Source: Sinorhizobium sp. BG8 (GTDB lineage Bacteria; Pseudomonadota; Alphaproteobacteria; Rhizobiales; Rhizobiaceae). Taken from it: DNA of 64,000 nucleotides. Numbering within the stretch: position 1 is the stretch's first letter; the number at the start of each line of letters is the position of its first letter. Below the pieces are notes generated by a model, which saw only the letters and a list, made by a program, of their open reading frames with translations, was not told the DNA's origin and did no database searches. Below, piece by piece: positions 8,889-18,748 of this stretch. The stretch spans positions 492,501-556,500 of the forward strand of contig NZ_CP044012.1 of assembly GCF_016864555.1 (NCBI RefSeq). The letters run 5' to 3'. The translations under genes were made by a program, and so were the position numbers.

Positions 8889-10007
8889 CTATGCCTCGAC
8901 CCGCACCCAACCGCGATCGGCAAAAGACTGTGCCATGGCATGAACGCTGCGTTCGATGCGCAGCCCGTCCTTGAAGTCGATGAGATTGGCCGGCTTGCCG
9001 CCAATAGCCGCGATCAGTTCCCGGCATTCTATAACTTTGAGATCGTTGAAGCCGAGGCTATGGCCGGGAGCGGGCACGAAGCGATCGTAGGGCTGGTGAT
9101 ACGGCCCCGCCAGAACCTTCCGGAAGCCCTGGTTCTCAGTGGGACCGTTCGCCTGGTAGATCTCGAATTCGTTCATCCGCTCCTGATCGTACAGAATGGA
9201 ACCGGTGGAACCAAAGACCTGCAGGGCAATCCGTCCCTTGCGCCCCCAGGCCGCGCGGTTGACCATCAACACCACAGAGGTTCCGCTTTCCATGCGCATC
9301 AGCACGCTCGCGACATCATGGTTCTCCACTTTGCGAGCGCCGCCGCCTGAAAGAGGTCGCTCCTCGGAAGGCTTCACCATGTCGGTGACGACAGATTCGA
9401 CGTGGCCGAACAGGGTAAAAAGCAGCGACAGAGGATGGACGCCGAAGTCATCGAGCGCCCCATAGCCGGAGGCAAGTGCGCTTCTGGTAGAGAACGGCGT
9501 CGTCGGGTCAGCCATGAAGTCCTCGTCCATTTCAATGCGGACGTGATTGACCTCTCCGATCGCTCCCTCCGAAAGCAGGCGCCTGATGTGTCGGATGACC
9601 GGGTTCTGGATATAGTTGTATCCCAGAACGGCGACCTTGCCGGACCGTGCCGCGGCTTCCTGCATCCGCTCGGCATCGGCGAGCGCAGTTGCCATCGGCT
9701 TCTCGCACCAGACATGCTTGCCGGCTTCCAACGCGGCGATCGCCATTTCCGCGTGGAACTGGTTCGGCGTGGTGATCGAGACGACATCAACAAGCGGATC
9801 GTCCAGGAATGTCCGCCAGTCGCCCGTCGCCTTTTCGAAGCCAAGTTCGCTCGCTCTCTGGCGGGCGCGTTCGTCGCTGGTTTCTGCGAGATGCAGAAGA
9901 CGCGGTGCCTCGACATCGCCAAAGACAGGCAAGACCGCGTTCCAGGCCATGGCATGGCATTTTCCCATATAGCCTGTCCCGATCAGACCAATACCCAGTG
10001 CCGCCAT
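8889..10007 (-). CDS. Gfo/Idh/MocA-family oxidoreductase of the inositol cluster
   Basis: The 372-residue product has an NAD(P)-binding motif GIGLIGTGYMGKCHAMAW at the N-terminus, the catalytic-lysine segment WCEKPMATAL (about residues 96-105) and a C-terminal alpha/beta domain of the Gfo/Idh/MocA family. It probably oxidises or reduces an inositol, inosose or related sugar. The start MAALGIGLIG at 10007 has a GGAGGAAAG-type ribosome site just upstream; the extra 30 codons of the longer frame are not needed. It is the last gene of the iolR-iolC-iolD-iolE-iolB string, 154 nt after iolB, so scyllo-inositol or inosose interconversion is likely. The precise substrate is not decidable. Confidence 0.82.
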   Translation of the reverse strand: MAALGIGLIGTGYMGKCHAMAWNAVLPVFGDVEAPRLLHLAETSDERARQRASELGFEKATGDWRTFLDDPLVDVVSITTPNQFHAEMAIAALEAGKHVWCEKPMATALADAERMQEAAARSGKVAVLGYNYIQNPVIRHIRRLLSEGAIGEVNHVRIEMDEDFMADPTTPFSTRSALASGYGALDDFGVHPLSLLFTLFGHVESVVTDMVKPSEERPLSGGGARKVENHDVASVLMRMESGTSVVLMVNRAAWGRKGRIALQVFGSTGSILYDQERMNEFEIYQANGPTENQGFRKVLAGPYHQPYDRFVPAPGHSLGFNDLKVIECRELIAAIGGKPANLIDFKDGLRIERSVHAMAQSFADRGWVRVEA

Positions 10008-10161
10008 TCTTTCCTCCCGATTGTTTTCTCGGCCCGATTGCCGATACGGTTCGCGATCCAACCAGCCGCGTCGCGGCCCATCCCTCCCGCTCATCACGCT
10101 TCAGGTCATTACTTTTGAGGCGCGTCCTCCCGGAACAGGTAACGCTATCGGGAGACATTCC

Positions 10162-10973
10162 TCAGGGATTGTCGCGCCGATAGATCCAGTCGTGGTCGGG
10201 GTGGTTCTTGAAGCGCCACTTGCGCACGGGCCCCGCCATGACGTTGAGGTAGTACATCTCGTAGCCGTAGGGTGCCCCGCACGGATGATGACCCTTCGGC
10301 ACGAGAACGACGTCGCCGTCGGCAACCGCCATCGTCTCGTCGAGCATCCCATCCTCGGTGAAGACGCGCTGGAAGCCGAACCCCTGCGCCGGATTGAGCC
10401 GGTGGTAGTACGTTTCCTCAAGATAGGTCATTTCGGGGAAGTTGTCCTCGTCATGCCGGTGCGGCGGATAGGACGACCAGTTGCCGGCCGGCGTAAAGAC
10501 CTCCGTCACCAAAAGGCTGTCGGCGACGTCCCGCTCCTCCATCGCGATCGGATAGATGTAGCGGGTGTTCGCCCCCTTGCCGCGTTCGGCAAGTGCAATG
10601 CCCGCCGGACCGATGACCGCGGGCTCGCGAGTACCGGCGCCGGCCGGAGCGGTGCAGATGGCCAGCGTGCAGTCCGTCGTCGCGCTCGCGCTCCAGCCGC
10701 TTGCCCCAGGAACGAAGACGCAATGTGGCGGCTTCCGCTCGAAGACGTTCATCCGGTCACCGAGCTCGCCGAACGCCTTCCCACCGGCGGCGATCTCCGC
10801 CCTGCCCTCGACAAGGACGAGAATGACCTCATTGCTGCCGGTGTCCTCGCTCGCCGTCTCGCCTGCCTTCAGATGATAGAGGCCAAATCCGACATACTTC
10901 CAGCCCGCGGTCTCGGGGTAATGTCATGTACCTTTCCAGCCTTTCCCGCCGGTCTTCTCAGGAGATCAGCCAC
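10162..10973 (-). pseudogene. iolB: 5-deoxy-glucuronate isomerase IolB, frameshifted
   Basis: IolB converts 5-deoxy-D-glucuronate to 2-deoxy-5-keto-D-gluconate in myo-inositol catabolism. Two frames together give a normal-length protein of about 270 residues. The N-terminal piece starts at GTG 10973 ([20 protein letters not shown]) and overlaps the iolE stop by 8 nt. The rest (YVGFGLYHLKAGE onward, then MNVFERKPPHCVFVPG and a cupin-like YPPHRHDEDNFPEMTYLEE) is in another frame. The break is at a run of four Gs on the plus strand (10915-10918); a fifth G would restore one open frame. As read, translation stops about 10 codons after the shift. It may be a sequencing error or a real loss of function. 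Confidence 0.8.
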
Positions 10974-11892
10974 GGCCCTCCTCCCCTTCGGAACCGCCCT
11001 TGTCCAGGCCAGCCTCCCGCGCCAGCGCCTTCAGGGAGCGCAAGCCGAGGCTCTGGTACTTGAATGGATTTCGGACATCGGGGTCCTGCTCGGCTTCGAT
11101 GACGAGCCACCCCTGATAGCCGTGTTCGGCTGCGGTTCTCAGGACTGGCGCAAAGTCGACGCCTCCCTCCGGATCGCCGGGAACGGTGAACACGCCCCGC
11201 CGAACTCCTTCGAGGAAGGACAGGTTTTCGGAGCGCACCTGCCGTGCGATTTCTGGCCTGACGTTCTTGGCATGGATATGGCCCACGCGGCTCATGTAGT
11301 TGCGGCCCACGCGTGCGGGATCGCCTCCGCCGAAAAGGCAATGCCCGGTATCAAGCAGAAGATGCGTTGCCGGCCCGGTGTTCGCCATCAGCCTGTCGAT
11401 CTCGTCCTCGCTTTCGACGACCGTGCCCATGTGGTGATGGTAGACGAGCGTGATGCCTTGCGCGGCAGCATGCTGGGCAAGCGCTTCCACACCCGCCCCG
11501 AAGGATGCCCATTCGGAATCGGCAAGCCGCGGCCGGTCGTTCACGGCGACGGAATCGTTGCCATGGATCGCATTGGACGTTTCGCAGACGATGATCACCT
11601 TCGATCTCATCGCCTTGAGGAGGTCAAGTGCGGGCTGCATCGCCGCCTTCTCCTGGTCGATCGGATTGACGAGGAGGTTCAACGAGTGCCACCCGGACAC
11701 GTAGCGCAGGCCGCGCGGTTCCAGCACGGCCTTCAGGGCCGCGGGTTGCTCCGGAAACTTGTGCCCCTTCTCGATCCCGTCGAACCCGATCTCGGCCGTT
11801 TCGTCCAGGCATTGCTCAAGGCCTATGTGCGCACCTAGGCTGCGGTCGTCGTCATTCGACCAGGCGATCGGATTTGTGCCGTAGAGTATCAT
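10966..11892 (-). CDS. iolE: Myo-inosose-2 dehydratase
   Basis: The 308-residue enzyme dehydrates 2-keto-myo-inositol (scyllo-inosose) to 3D-(3,5/4)-trihydroxycyclohexane-1,2-dione, the second step of inositol catabolism. It has the xylose-isomerase-like TIM-barrel signature of the family: [17 protein letters not shown] at the start, [15 protein letters not shown], a metal-binding [10 protein letters not shown] segment and [12 protein letters not shown]. The start at 11892 is the family start and lies 1 nt after the iolD stop; its end overlaps the GTG of iolB. The tight packing shows one polycistronic transcript. Confidence 0.95.
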   Translation of the reverse strand: MILYGTNPIAWSNDDDRSLGAHIGLEQCLDETAEIGFDGIEKGHKFPEQPAALKAVLEPRGLRYVSGWHSLNLLVNPIDQEKAAMQPALDLLKAMRSKVIIVCETSNAIHGNDSVAVNDRPRLADSEWASFGAGVEALAQHAAAQGITLVYHHHMGTVVESEDEIDRLMANTGPATHLLLDTGHCLFGGGDPARVGRNYMSRVGHIHAKNVRPEIARQVRSENLSFLEGVRRGVFTVPGDPEGGVDFAPVLRTAAEHGYQGWLVIEAEQDPDVRNPFKYQSLGLRSLKALAREAGLDKGGSEGEEGRG

Positions 11893-11893
11893 T

Positions 11894-13717
11894 CTAGTTT
11901 CTTTCCTTGACTGCTGCCTCGTAGCGGGCACGTGCCTCATTGACCTGCCTGCGCTCCGACACCTCCGGCACTGCGACATCCCACCAGTACCCCCCGACAT
12001 CCGGCGCCGGATAGGGGTCGGTGTCTATGACGATCACCGTCGGAAGCGTTTCACCTCGCGCGTCCTTCAGGGCGCTCTCCAATTCCGCAATGGTCGCCAC
12101 TTTGATTGCCCTGGCGCCCATCGATGCGGCGTGCGCCGTAAAATCGATCCGCGACGGATTCACATGATGACTATGCTCGAGGAGATTGTTGAACTCGGCG
12201 CCACCTGTCGCCATCTGCAGGCGATTGATACAGCCGTAGCCACGATTGTCCGTAACCACGACCGTGAGCTTCACACCCATTGCGACGGCTGTTGCAAGTT
12301 CCGAATTCGCCATCATGTACGAACCGTCGCCGACCATCACGACAACGTCGCGTTCAGGTTCTGCCATCTTGATGCCGAGACCGCCGGCGATCTCATAGCC
12401 CATGCAGGAGAAGCCGTACTCCATGTGATAGGACAAGGGGCGCCCGGCCTTCCAGAGCTGATGCAGTTCACCCGGCATCGTTCCGGCCGCACACATGACG
12501 ACGGTGTCGTCCCGGGCGGTCCGCTGGACCGCGCCGATCACCTGCATGTCGGTCGGAAGCCGATTGCCCTCCTCCGGAGCGTCGGTGAACTTGTCCGCAC
12601 GAGCGAACCAGTCGGCCTTCAATCCGGCGTCGGGCGCAGGGAACCGATGGCTTCCCAAATGCTCGCTCAAGAGTTCGAGTCCCACCCTTGCGTCCGATAC
12701 CAGCGGGAGGGCGTCGTGCTTCACACTGTCGTAGGGTTGGACGTTGAGCGAGAGGATGCGCCGATCCGTGTTGCGGAAGAGGGCCCAGGAGCCCGTCGTG
12801 AAATCCTGGAACCGCGTTCCCACCCCGATCACCAGATCGGTACTCTCGGCGATGGCATTGGCGCTCGAAGCGCCGGTGACGCCGATCGGACCAAAGTTCA
12901 GCGGATGGTCCCAGGGAAGGGCCGACTTGCCGGCCTGCGTTTCGGCAACAGGAATGCCATGCTTCTCGACGAACGCCTTTAGCGCTTCCGTGGCACCCGA
13001 AAAGTGCACGCCTCCTCCTGCCACGATGAGCGGCTTCCGGGCCTTTCTGATCGCCTCGACCGCGACTGCGAGCTCCTGCTCGTCCGGACGCGGGCGGCGG
13101 CGATGCCAGACTTTCGGCTCGAAGAAGCTTTCGGGGTAGTCATAGGCCTCCGCCTGGACGTCCTGGCAGAGTGCGAGGGTCACGGGGCCGCAATCCGCCG
13201 GATCCGTCATCGTCCGCATTGCGCGGGGCAAGGCGCTCAAGAGTTGTTCGGGACGCACGATGCGGTCGAAATAGCGGCTGACTGGGCGGAAGCAATCGTT
13301 GACCGTCACCGTCCCGTCGCCGAAATCCTCGATCTGCTGGAGCACGGGATCGGGATGCCGATTGGCAAAAACATCGCCGGGCAGGAACAGCACGGGCAGC
13401 CGGTTCACATGGGCAAGCGCGGCGGCGGTCACCATATTGGTAGCGCCTGGTCCGATCGAGGACGTCACGGCCATCGCGCGGCGGCGCCCGAGTTGCTTGG
13501 CATAAGCGATCGCCGCATGAGCCATCGTCTGTTCGTTCTGGCCGCGATAGGTCTGCAAGCTTTCGCGGATGCCGTAGAGGGCCTCTCCCATCCCGGCGAC
13601 GTTTCCATGCCCGAAGATCGCCCAGACACCGGCGATGAACGCCTCTCCCTCCTCGTTTAGCTGGTTCGCAAGATAGCGGACGGTCGCCTGGGCGGCGGTC
13701 AATCTGATGGTTTTCAT
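11894..13717 (-). CDS. iolD: 3D-(3,5/4)-trihydroxycyclohexane-1,2-dione acylhydrolase (decyclizing)
   Basis: A 607-residue thiamine-diphosphate enzyme that opens the inositol-derived ring to 5-deoxy-D-glucuronate. The N-terminal TPP pyrimidine domain contains [14 protein letters not shown] and the [12 protein letters not shown] catalytic region. A central domain has the GGGVHFSGA segment, and the C-terminal PP domain has the Mg-binding [12 protein letters not shown] motif. The length is normal for IolD. The start ATG at 13717 overlaps the iolC stop as ATGA, so the two are translationally coupled. Confidence 0.95.
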   Translation of the reverse strand: MKTIRLTAAQATVRYLANQLNEEGEAFIAGVWAIFGHGNVAGMGEALYGIRESLQTYRGQNEQTMAHAAIAYAKQLGRRRAMAVTSSIGPGATNMVTAAALAHVNRLPVLFLPGDVFANRHPDPVLQQIEDFGDGTVTVNDCFRPVSRYFDRIVRPEQLLSALPRAMRTMTDPADCGPVTLALCQDVQAEAYDYPESFFEPKVWHRRRPRPDEQELAVAVEAIRKARKPLIVAGGGVHFSGATEALKAFVEKHGIPVAETQAGKSALPWDHPLNFGPIGVTGASSANAIAESTDLVIGVGTRFQDFTTGSWALFRNTDRRILSLNVQPYDSVKHDALPLVSDARVGLELLSEHLGSHRFPAPDAGLKADWFARADKFTDAPEEGNRLPTDMQVIGAVQRTARDDTVVMCAAGTMPGELHQLWKAGRPLSYHMEYGFSCMGYEIAGGLGIKMAEPERDVVVMVGDGSYMMANSELATAVAMGVKLTVVVTDNRGYGCINRLQMATGGAEFNNLLEHSHHVNPSRIDFTAHAASMGARAIKVATIAELESALKDARGETLPTVIVIDTDPYPAPDVGGYWWDVAVPEVSERRQVNEARARYEAAVKERN

Positions 13718-15630
13718 CGTTCCTCCCCCTTCGGGGCACGCGCGCGGTCCCAGACCTGGCAGAGCTCCCGGTATTTTTTGGACATGTCCTCGATTGCCGC
13801 GGCATCCGTGATCTCGCCGGCTAGCCACCTGCGGGCCGCTTCGCCGAAAATTGTCCGGCCGACCGCAAAACCCTTCACCAAGTCGAACTTGGCGGCGATT
13901 GCAAAGCTCTGCTCGAGTTCGACCGACGGAGCATCGAGCCCCAGTACGACGATACCGCGGACGTATGGATCATGACGTGAGATGGCGTCGCAGGCGTTCG
14001 CCCAGGATGCTTCCGATTTCATCGGTTCGAGTTTCCACCAGTCCGGATAGACTCCGATCTCGTAGAACCGCTCGATGATCGCTGCCGTCGTGTTGTCGTC
14101 GGTAGGGCCGACCTTCGAAGGAATGATCTCGAGGAGCAGTTCCAGGCGATTGCGGCGGGCAGCCGCGAAAAGGCGCCTGATGGTGGCCTCCTGTTCTGCC
14201 CGCATATCCTCGCTGTCGTCAGGATGATAGAAGCAGAGGACCTTCACCACATGGTCGACGGGCCACTCGACGAGTCCACCGAAATCGACGCCGATCTCGG
14301 GTTCCAGCGTCAGCGGGCGGGAACCCGGCCACTCCACCGGCCGGCCGATCCACAATCCGGAGCCTGCAGCTTTGTAAAGTGCGTCACGCCCGAGCCGTCC
14401 GTCACAGAGAATGCCGTAGCCGGTTTTGCCTGCTGAAACCTCGAGCGCGGCATCGAGGCAGAGCGTCTTGAAGGCGCCTATCCGTTCGTTGCCGACACCG
14501 GCCTCGCGGGCCATCGCCTCCAGCTGCATCCGGTGATCGAAGGCAAAGACCCGCATCTCCGGCCATTCGCCGGTGCGGTTCGTCGACCAGTGAACCTGCT
14601 CCAGGAGGACATCCTTCCGCAGCGCCCGGTCGCGAATGCCGGTCCGGAAGAAATACTGCAGCTCCGTCCAGCTAGGATAGGCTGGCGTGCAGCCGTGCCG
14701 GGAGACCGCGAAGGCGCCGCAGGCATTGGCGAACTTCAGGCTGGTGGGCCAGTCCTCGCCCGTGAGCCATCCCTTGAGCAGGCCGGACATGAAGCCGTCA
14801 CCGGCGCCGAGGACATTGAAGACCTCGATGGGGAAACCTTCCCCTGTTTGTCCTTCGTCGAGACTGGTCGGTATGTTTCCTTCGAAAACGACCGCCCCCA
14901 TCGGACCACGCTTGCAGACCAGCGTCGCGCCGGAGACTTTCCTCACCGCCCTCAGCGCCTCGATCGTGTCCGTGGATCCGCCGGCGATGTGGAATTCCTC
15001 TTCCGTGCCGACGATGAGATCGAACCAGTGCAACGTCGACTGAAGCTTCGCTGTCACCTTTTCAGATTCGATGTAGCGGCTCTCGCCGGCACCGTGGCCT
15101 GCAAGCCCCCAGAGGTTCGGACGATAGTCAATGTCGAGGGCCGTTCTTGCGCCACTGTCTCGTGCGCAGGCCAACGCCTTCAAGACAGCCGCCTCGGTAT
15201 TCGGATGTGACAGATGGGTTCCGGTGACGCAGACGCAGCGCGCCTCTGCAACAAACTGCGGATCGATGTCCTCCTCGCAGAGGGCCATGTCGGCACAATC
15301 TTCCCGATAGAAAATCAGCGGGAACTGCTTGTCGTCGCGGATGCCGAGCAGCACGAGCGCCGTCAGCCGCTCGGGATCGGTCTTCACACCGCGAACGTCG
15401 ACGCCCTCGCGTTCAAGCTGCTCCCGTATAAACCGGCCCATGTGCTCGTCGCCGACCCGCGTGATGAGCGCGGACTTCAGGCCGAGCCGAGCCGTACCTG
15501 CCGCAATATTGGTGGGCGAGCCACCGATGTACTTGTTGAAGGAAGCCATGTCCTCGAGACGGCCGCCAACCTGGGCGCCGTAGAGGTCCACGGATGAGCG
15601 GCCGATCGTGATCAGATCGAGTGACGTCAA
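13714..15630 (-). CDS. iolC: 5-dehydro-2-deoxygluconokinase fused to DUF2090 aldolase-like domain
   Basis: A two-domain protein. Residues about 1-320 are a PfkB-family kinase: LDLITIGRSSVDLYGAQVGG, the GGSPTNIAAGTARLG substrate motif and the ATP/anion-hole motif NVLGAGDGFMSGL. Residues about 330-635 are DUF2090, related to class I aldolases, which in proteobacterial IolC probably cleaves the phosphorylated product. A TTG start at 15630 is chosen because it follows GAGGGAGGG; an in-frame ATG at 15687 lacks a ribosome site but cannot be excluded. It is followed directly by iolD (ATGA overlap) and preceded by iolR. Confidence 0.93.
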   Translation of the reverse strand: MTSLDLITIGRSSVDLYGAQVGGRLEDMASFNKYIGGSPTNIAAGTARLGLKSALITRVGDEHMGRFIREQLEREGVDVRGVKTDPERLTALVLLGIRDDKQFPLIFYREDCADMALCEEDIDPQFVAEARCVCVTGTHLSHPNTEAAVLKALACARDSGARTALDIDYRPNLWGLAGHGAGESRYIESEKVTAKLQSTLHWFDLIVGTEEEFHIAGGSTDTIEALRAVRKVSGATLVCKRGPMGAVVFEGNIPTSLDEGQTGEGFPIEVFNVLGAGDGFMSGLLKGWLTGEDWPTSLKFANACGAFAVSRHGCTPAYPSWTELQYFFRTGIRDRALRKDVLLEQVHWSTNRTGEWPEMRVFAFDHRMQLEAMAREAGVGNERIGAFKTLCLDAALEVSAGKTGYGILCDGRLGRDALYKAAGSGLWIGRPVEWPGSRPLTLEPEIGVDFGGLVEWPVDHVVKVLCFYHPDDSEDMRAEQEATIRRLFAAARRNRLELLLEIIPSKVGPTDDNTTAAIIERFYEIGVYPDWWKLEPMKSEASWANACDAISRHDPYVRGIVVLGLDAPSVELEQSFAIAAKFDLVKGFAVGRTIFGEAARRWLAGEITDAAAIEDMSKKYRELCQVWDRARAPKGEER

Positions 15631-15756
15631 CAATCCCTCCCTCTGAGCGGCAGGGCGTCCCTGCCGGCTCCTCATACGTGCCCGCATGGAACGGACACTG
15701 TTCTCCTCTTAAAAATGGATATTAAATTCTATTTTCCAGATTTTCAATACAAATAT

Positions 15757-16575
15757 TCAGCCAATCTGGCGTGCCGTTCCAACCGCGACGGACAGAGCCA
15801 TTGCCAGGCAGAGCGTGGCCGAAAGCGAACGAAACGCCCCGAAATCCACCTCGGCCACCGACAATGTGATTGCATCGAATTTTCGAAGAGGGCTTACGAT
15901 CGTGTCCGTCACGGCCACGACGGGAATTCCGCGCGCGGCGACCGCTTGCGCGAGATCCACCGTCTCCGCTGTATAGGGCGAGAAGGTGATCGCGAGGAGC
16001 ACATCGCCGGGACGGATCGCATGGCGGCTGTCGAGCTTGCCGACTGCGCTGTGGAGCATGGCCGGGACGCCCATCTTCTCGAAGGCATAGGCCATGTAGC
16101 TTGCGACGGGGAAGGAGCGGCGCAAGCCGATGATATGGATCATGCCGGCGCCGGTCAGCGCGTCGACCGCCTTGTCGAGGGATTGCGGATCAACGGTCTT
16201 CAGCAAGCCCTCGAGCGATGTGCGCCCTGCGTCGACGAATTCGGCAAGGAGCGCCGACGGGCTACCTTCCTCCTTCTGTCGGAGATGACTGAGGCGGGTC
16301 GAATAGTCGGGCCAGTCGCCCACGAACGAATCGCGAAACAGTTTCTGCATCTCGGAGAAGCCCGAGAACCCAAGGATCTGGCAAAAACGCATGAAGGCTG
16401 ACGGCTGGACACCCGCCCCTTCCGCCATCTCAGCCACGGTCGAAACGGCAATACGATCGGTATTGGCAGCAACGTAGTCGGCGCATTGCCGCAGCCGCTT
16501 CGGCAGCTTGTCCGACACGTCGAGAAGCCTCTCCTCGAACGCCTTCACCGTGTCCGGACTTCCGATGCCTGTCAT
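15757..16575 (-). CDS. iolR: MurR/RpiR-family transcriptional regulator of inositol genes
   Basis: The 272-residue product has an N-terminal RpiR helix-turn-helix (AVSTVAEMAEGAGVQPSAFM, about residues 43-62) and a C-terminal SIS sugar-isomerase-like domain (AGMIHIIGLRRSFPVASYMA). It is the first gene of the iolR-C-D-E-B string and is divergent from iolG. In Sinorhizobium, IolR represses the iol genes and is relieved by an inositol-derived intermediate. A matching palindrome lies 57 bp before this start. The start at 16575 is the family-like one; the frame stays open to 16959 but the extension is the reverse of iolG. Confidence 0.9.
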   Translation of the reverse strand: MTGIGSPDTVKAFEERLLDVSDKLPKRLRQCADYVAANTDRIAVSTVAEMAEGAGVQPSAFMRFCQILGFSGFSEMQKLFRDSFVGDWPDYSTRLSHLRQKEEGSPSALLAEFVDAGRTSLEGLLKTVDPQSLDKAVDALTGAGMIHIIGLRRSFPVASYMAYAFEKMGVPAMLHSAVGKLDSRHAIRPGDVLLAITFSPYTAETVDLAQAVAARGIPVVAVTDTIVSPLRKFDAITLSVAEVDFGAFRSLSATLCLAMALSVAVGTARQIG

Positions 16576-16631
16576 TCCTGTTACCCCGCTTCTCGGCACT
16601 TGACATAAACGATATCGCAATCTAGCAAAAT

Positions 16632-16645
16632 GGAATGTATATTCC
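16632..16645. promoter_or_regulatory. IolR operator (GGAA-N6-TTCC) between iolR and iolG
   Basis: The site GGAATGTATATTCC fits the GGAA-N6-TTCC motif reported for Sinorhizobium IolR exactly. It is the core of a longer palindrome, TGGAATGTATATTCCA (16631-16646). It lies between the divergent iolR and iolG starts, so one site can control both promoters. Confidence 0.75.
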
Positions 16646-16798
16646 AAATGGAGATTTCCCGTCCGACGGAACAAGGGATCTCCGCGCCACCAGAGGGCGA
16701 GCGGTCTATCGAGGAAGAGACCTGCCGGGAAACAGGAAACGAACGATTTCAAAGCGCGCTTGGCCCGTCCGTCTGCCAAGCGGAAAGAGGAGGAAACG

Positions 16799-17794
16799 AT
16801 GGTAACGAACTTGGCTCTTCTGGGCGCCGGACGCATCGGCAAGGTACACGCAAAGGCCATTGCCGAGGACAAGCGGGCAAAACTCGTGGCCGTGGCCGAC
16901 GCATTTGCCGATGCCGCCAATGCCATCGCTGAAACCTCGGGATGTGCGGTGAGAACCATCGACGAGATCGAGGCAGATCAGAGCATCCATGCGGTGGTCA
17001 TCTGCACGCCGACCAACACGCATGCGGATCTTATCGAGCGCTTTGCGCGTGCCGGCAAGGCCATCTTCTGCGAAAAGCCAATCGACCTCGATGTCGCCCG
17101 TGCGGCAGCATGCGTCGAGGCGGTGAAGAAGACCGGTGCCAAGGTTATGCTCGGATTCAACCGCCGCTTCGACCCACACTTCCGGGCAGTCCGCCAGGCG
17201 ATCGATGACGGCAAAATCGGCAAGGTCGAGATGGTGACGATCACCAGCCGCGACCCCGGCCCGCCGCCTGCCGAATACGTGAAGGTGTCAGGCGGTATCT
17301 TCCGCGACATGACCATCCACGACTTCGACATGGCGCGCTTTCTTCTCGGTGAGGAGGTCGTCAGCGTCATGGCCACTGCATCCGTACTTGTCGATCCGAA
17401 GATCGGTGAGCTCGGCGACTATGACAGCGCCAGCCTGATCCTGACGACCGCAAGCGGACGCCAGTGCGTCATTTCCAATTCCCGTCGTGCCTCCTACGGA
17501 TATGACCAGAGGATCGAAGTTCACGGGTCTCTTGGCTCCGTCTCGGCGGAGAACCAGCGCCCTGTTTCGATCGAGATCGCCACGAAAGACGGTTATACGC
17601 GTCCGCCGCTGCACGACTTTTTCATGACCCGCTACACCGCGGCCTATGCGGCGGAAATATCGGCATTCATTGACGCCCTCGAAAAAGGTACTGCACCCTC
17701 TCCCTCGGCGGAGGACGGATTGATCGCGCTCACACTTGCGGATGCCGCCGTCCAGTCCGTACAAAAAGGTGCGGCCGTGCGTGTCAGCATCTGA
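16799..17794 (+). CDS. iolG: Inositol 2-dehydrogenase
   Basis: The 331-residue NAD-dependent enzyme oxidises myo-inositol to scyllo-inosose, the first catabolic step (called idhA in rhizobia). The Rossmann motif is LALLGAGRIGKVHAKAIAE. The catalytic lysine lies in FCEKPIDLD, and the Asp/His pair is in GGIFRDMTIHDFDMARFL (about residues 164-181). The start follows AAAGAGGAGGAAACG, a strong ribosome site, so the upstream in-frame ATG at 16760 is not used. It is transcribed away from iolR with the IolR operator between them. Confidence 0.94.
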   Translation: MVTNLALLGAGRIGKVHAKAIAEDKRAKLVAVADAFADAANAIAETSGCAVRTIDEIEADQSIHAVVICTPTNTHADLIERFARAGKAIFCEKPIDLDVARAAACVEAVKKTGAKVMLGFNRRFDPHFRAVRQAIDDGKIGKVEMVTITSRDPGPPPAEYVKVSGGIFRDMTIHDFDMARFLLGEEVVSVMATASVLVDPKIGELGDYDSASLILTTASGRQCVISNSRRASYGYDQRIEVHGSLGSVSAENQRPVSIEIATKDGYTRPPLHDFFMTRYTAAYAAEISAFIDALEKGTAPSPSAEDGLIALTLADAAVQSVQKGAAVRVSI

Positions 17795-17974
17795 TTCCGA
17801 TCGCGCAGGGATTGCAGGGATCTCGGGCCGGCCGGCTGCTTGATTGGCAGTGCGGCCGACGCAGGAGCCGTTGCGGTTCATTGCGGCCTTGAGCAATTCG
17901 GCCACATCGTGTGCCGCTCCGAGACTTGACGGGTGACGGCCAACCCGCCCGGCGGGACGGATAGGGAGATGGGA

Positions 17975-18472
17975 ATGGACTTAGAGCCGATTGCTTCCGA
18001 TGCCGCAGCCGTCATCCAGATCGCGCTCACGCCCGTCTTCCTGCTGGCCGGTACCGCAGGCTGCCTCAACGTGTTCACGGCCCGGCTCGCCCGCGTGTCG
18101 GACCGGGTGAACCACCTTTTCGCCGAACTGAATGAATCGGACGACCCGGACGAGGCACGCCTCGTACAGCTCGTCTACTTGCGATCGCGGACTCTCGCCC
18201 TCGAGCTGGCGGTGATCCTCGGCACGACATCTGGCGTCTGCACGTGTTTCGCGACACTCGGGCTCTTGCTCGGAGCTGTGCGCGAAGAATTCCGTGAACA
18301 GATGCTGCTCTGGTTCTTCGGAGGCGCCGTCACGGCACTCGTGGGCGCCTTCATCTCGTTTCTGTTCGAGATCATGCTTGCCGGTCACGCCATGCTCCGG
18401 CAGATCGCCTACGACCGCGCGCTACTCGAGCGCCAGCGACTGGCCAAGGCCAAGAAGATCCAGAGCCTCTGA
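17975..18472 (+). CDS. DUF2721 membrane protein
   Basis: A 165-residue integral membrane protein with three hydrophobic segments: near residues 12-33 (QIALTPVFLLAGTAGCLNVF), 77-103 and 112-138. This is the usual layout of DUF2721, a family of unknown function. The loop between segments 1 and 2 is charged (RVNHLFAELNESDDPDEARL). The ATG at 17975 is preferred to those at 17969 and 17933, because AGGGAG is 6 nt upstream. It stands alone between iolG and the cyclase gene. Confidence 0.75.
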   Translation: MDLEPIASDAAAVIQIALTPVFLLAGTAGCLNVFTARLARVSDRVNHLFAELNESDDPDEARLVQLVYLRSRTLALELAVILGTTSGVCTCFATLGLLLGAVREEFREQMLLWFFGGAVTALVGAFISFLFEIMLAGHAMLRQIAYDRALLERQRLAKAKKIQSL

Positions 18473-18748
18473 AGCGATCGCTTCGCGACCACGCGTTCCC
18501 CGCGCACAGGTATGGCGGGAAAATATCGGCGGGACCATTGTTTCGACTCTTCTCCATGCCTATTTGACATTTGAAAGAAGCGACTGAGGCAACCGAACGG
18601 TACTCTGACAGCTGAATCCGAGAGTTGCGTCGCATGTCGGCGCTCGTTGACACCATAGGAACGTTCAGACATCCTGACGCCCTGCACTTCGCGGCGGCGC
18701 TAGGATTCCGCGCCGCTTTCATCCGGCTGGAAACGGACGTGCCATCAC

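Noticed and set aside
10021-11838. A 605-codon open frame opposite iolB and iolE
   Set aside because: Shadow frame of iol genes, rich in rare-order residues and without known domains.
18541-18600. A TTGACA box upstream of the cyclase gene
   Set aside because: No acceptable -10 box at 16-18 nt, so a promoter call is not supported.
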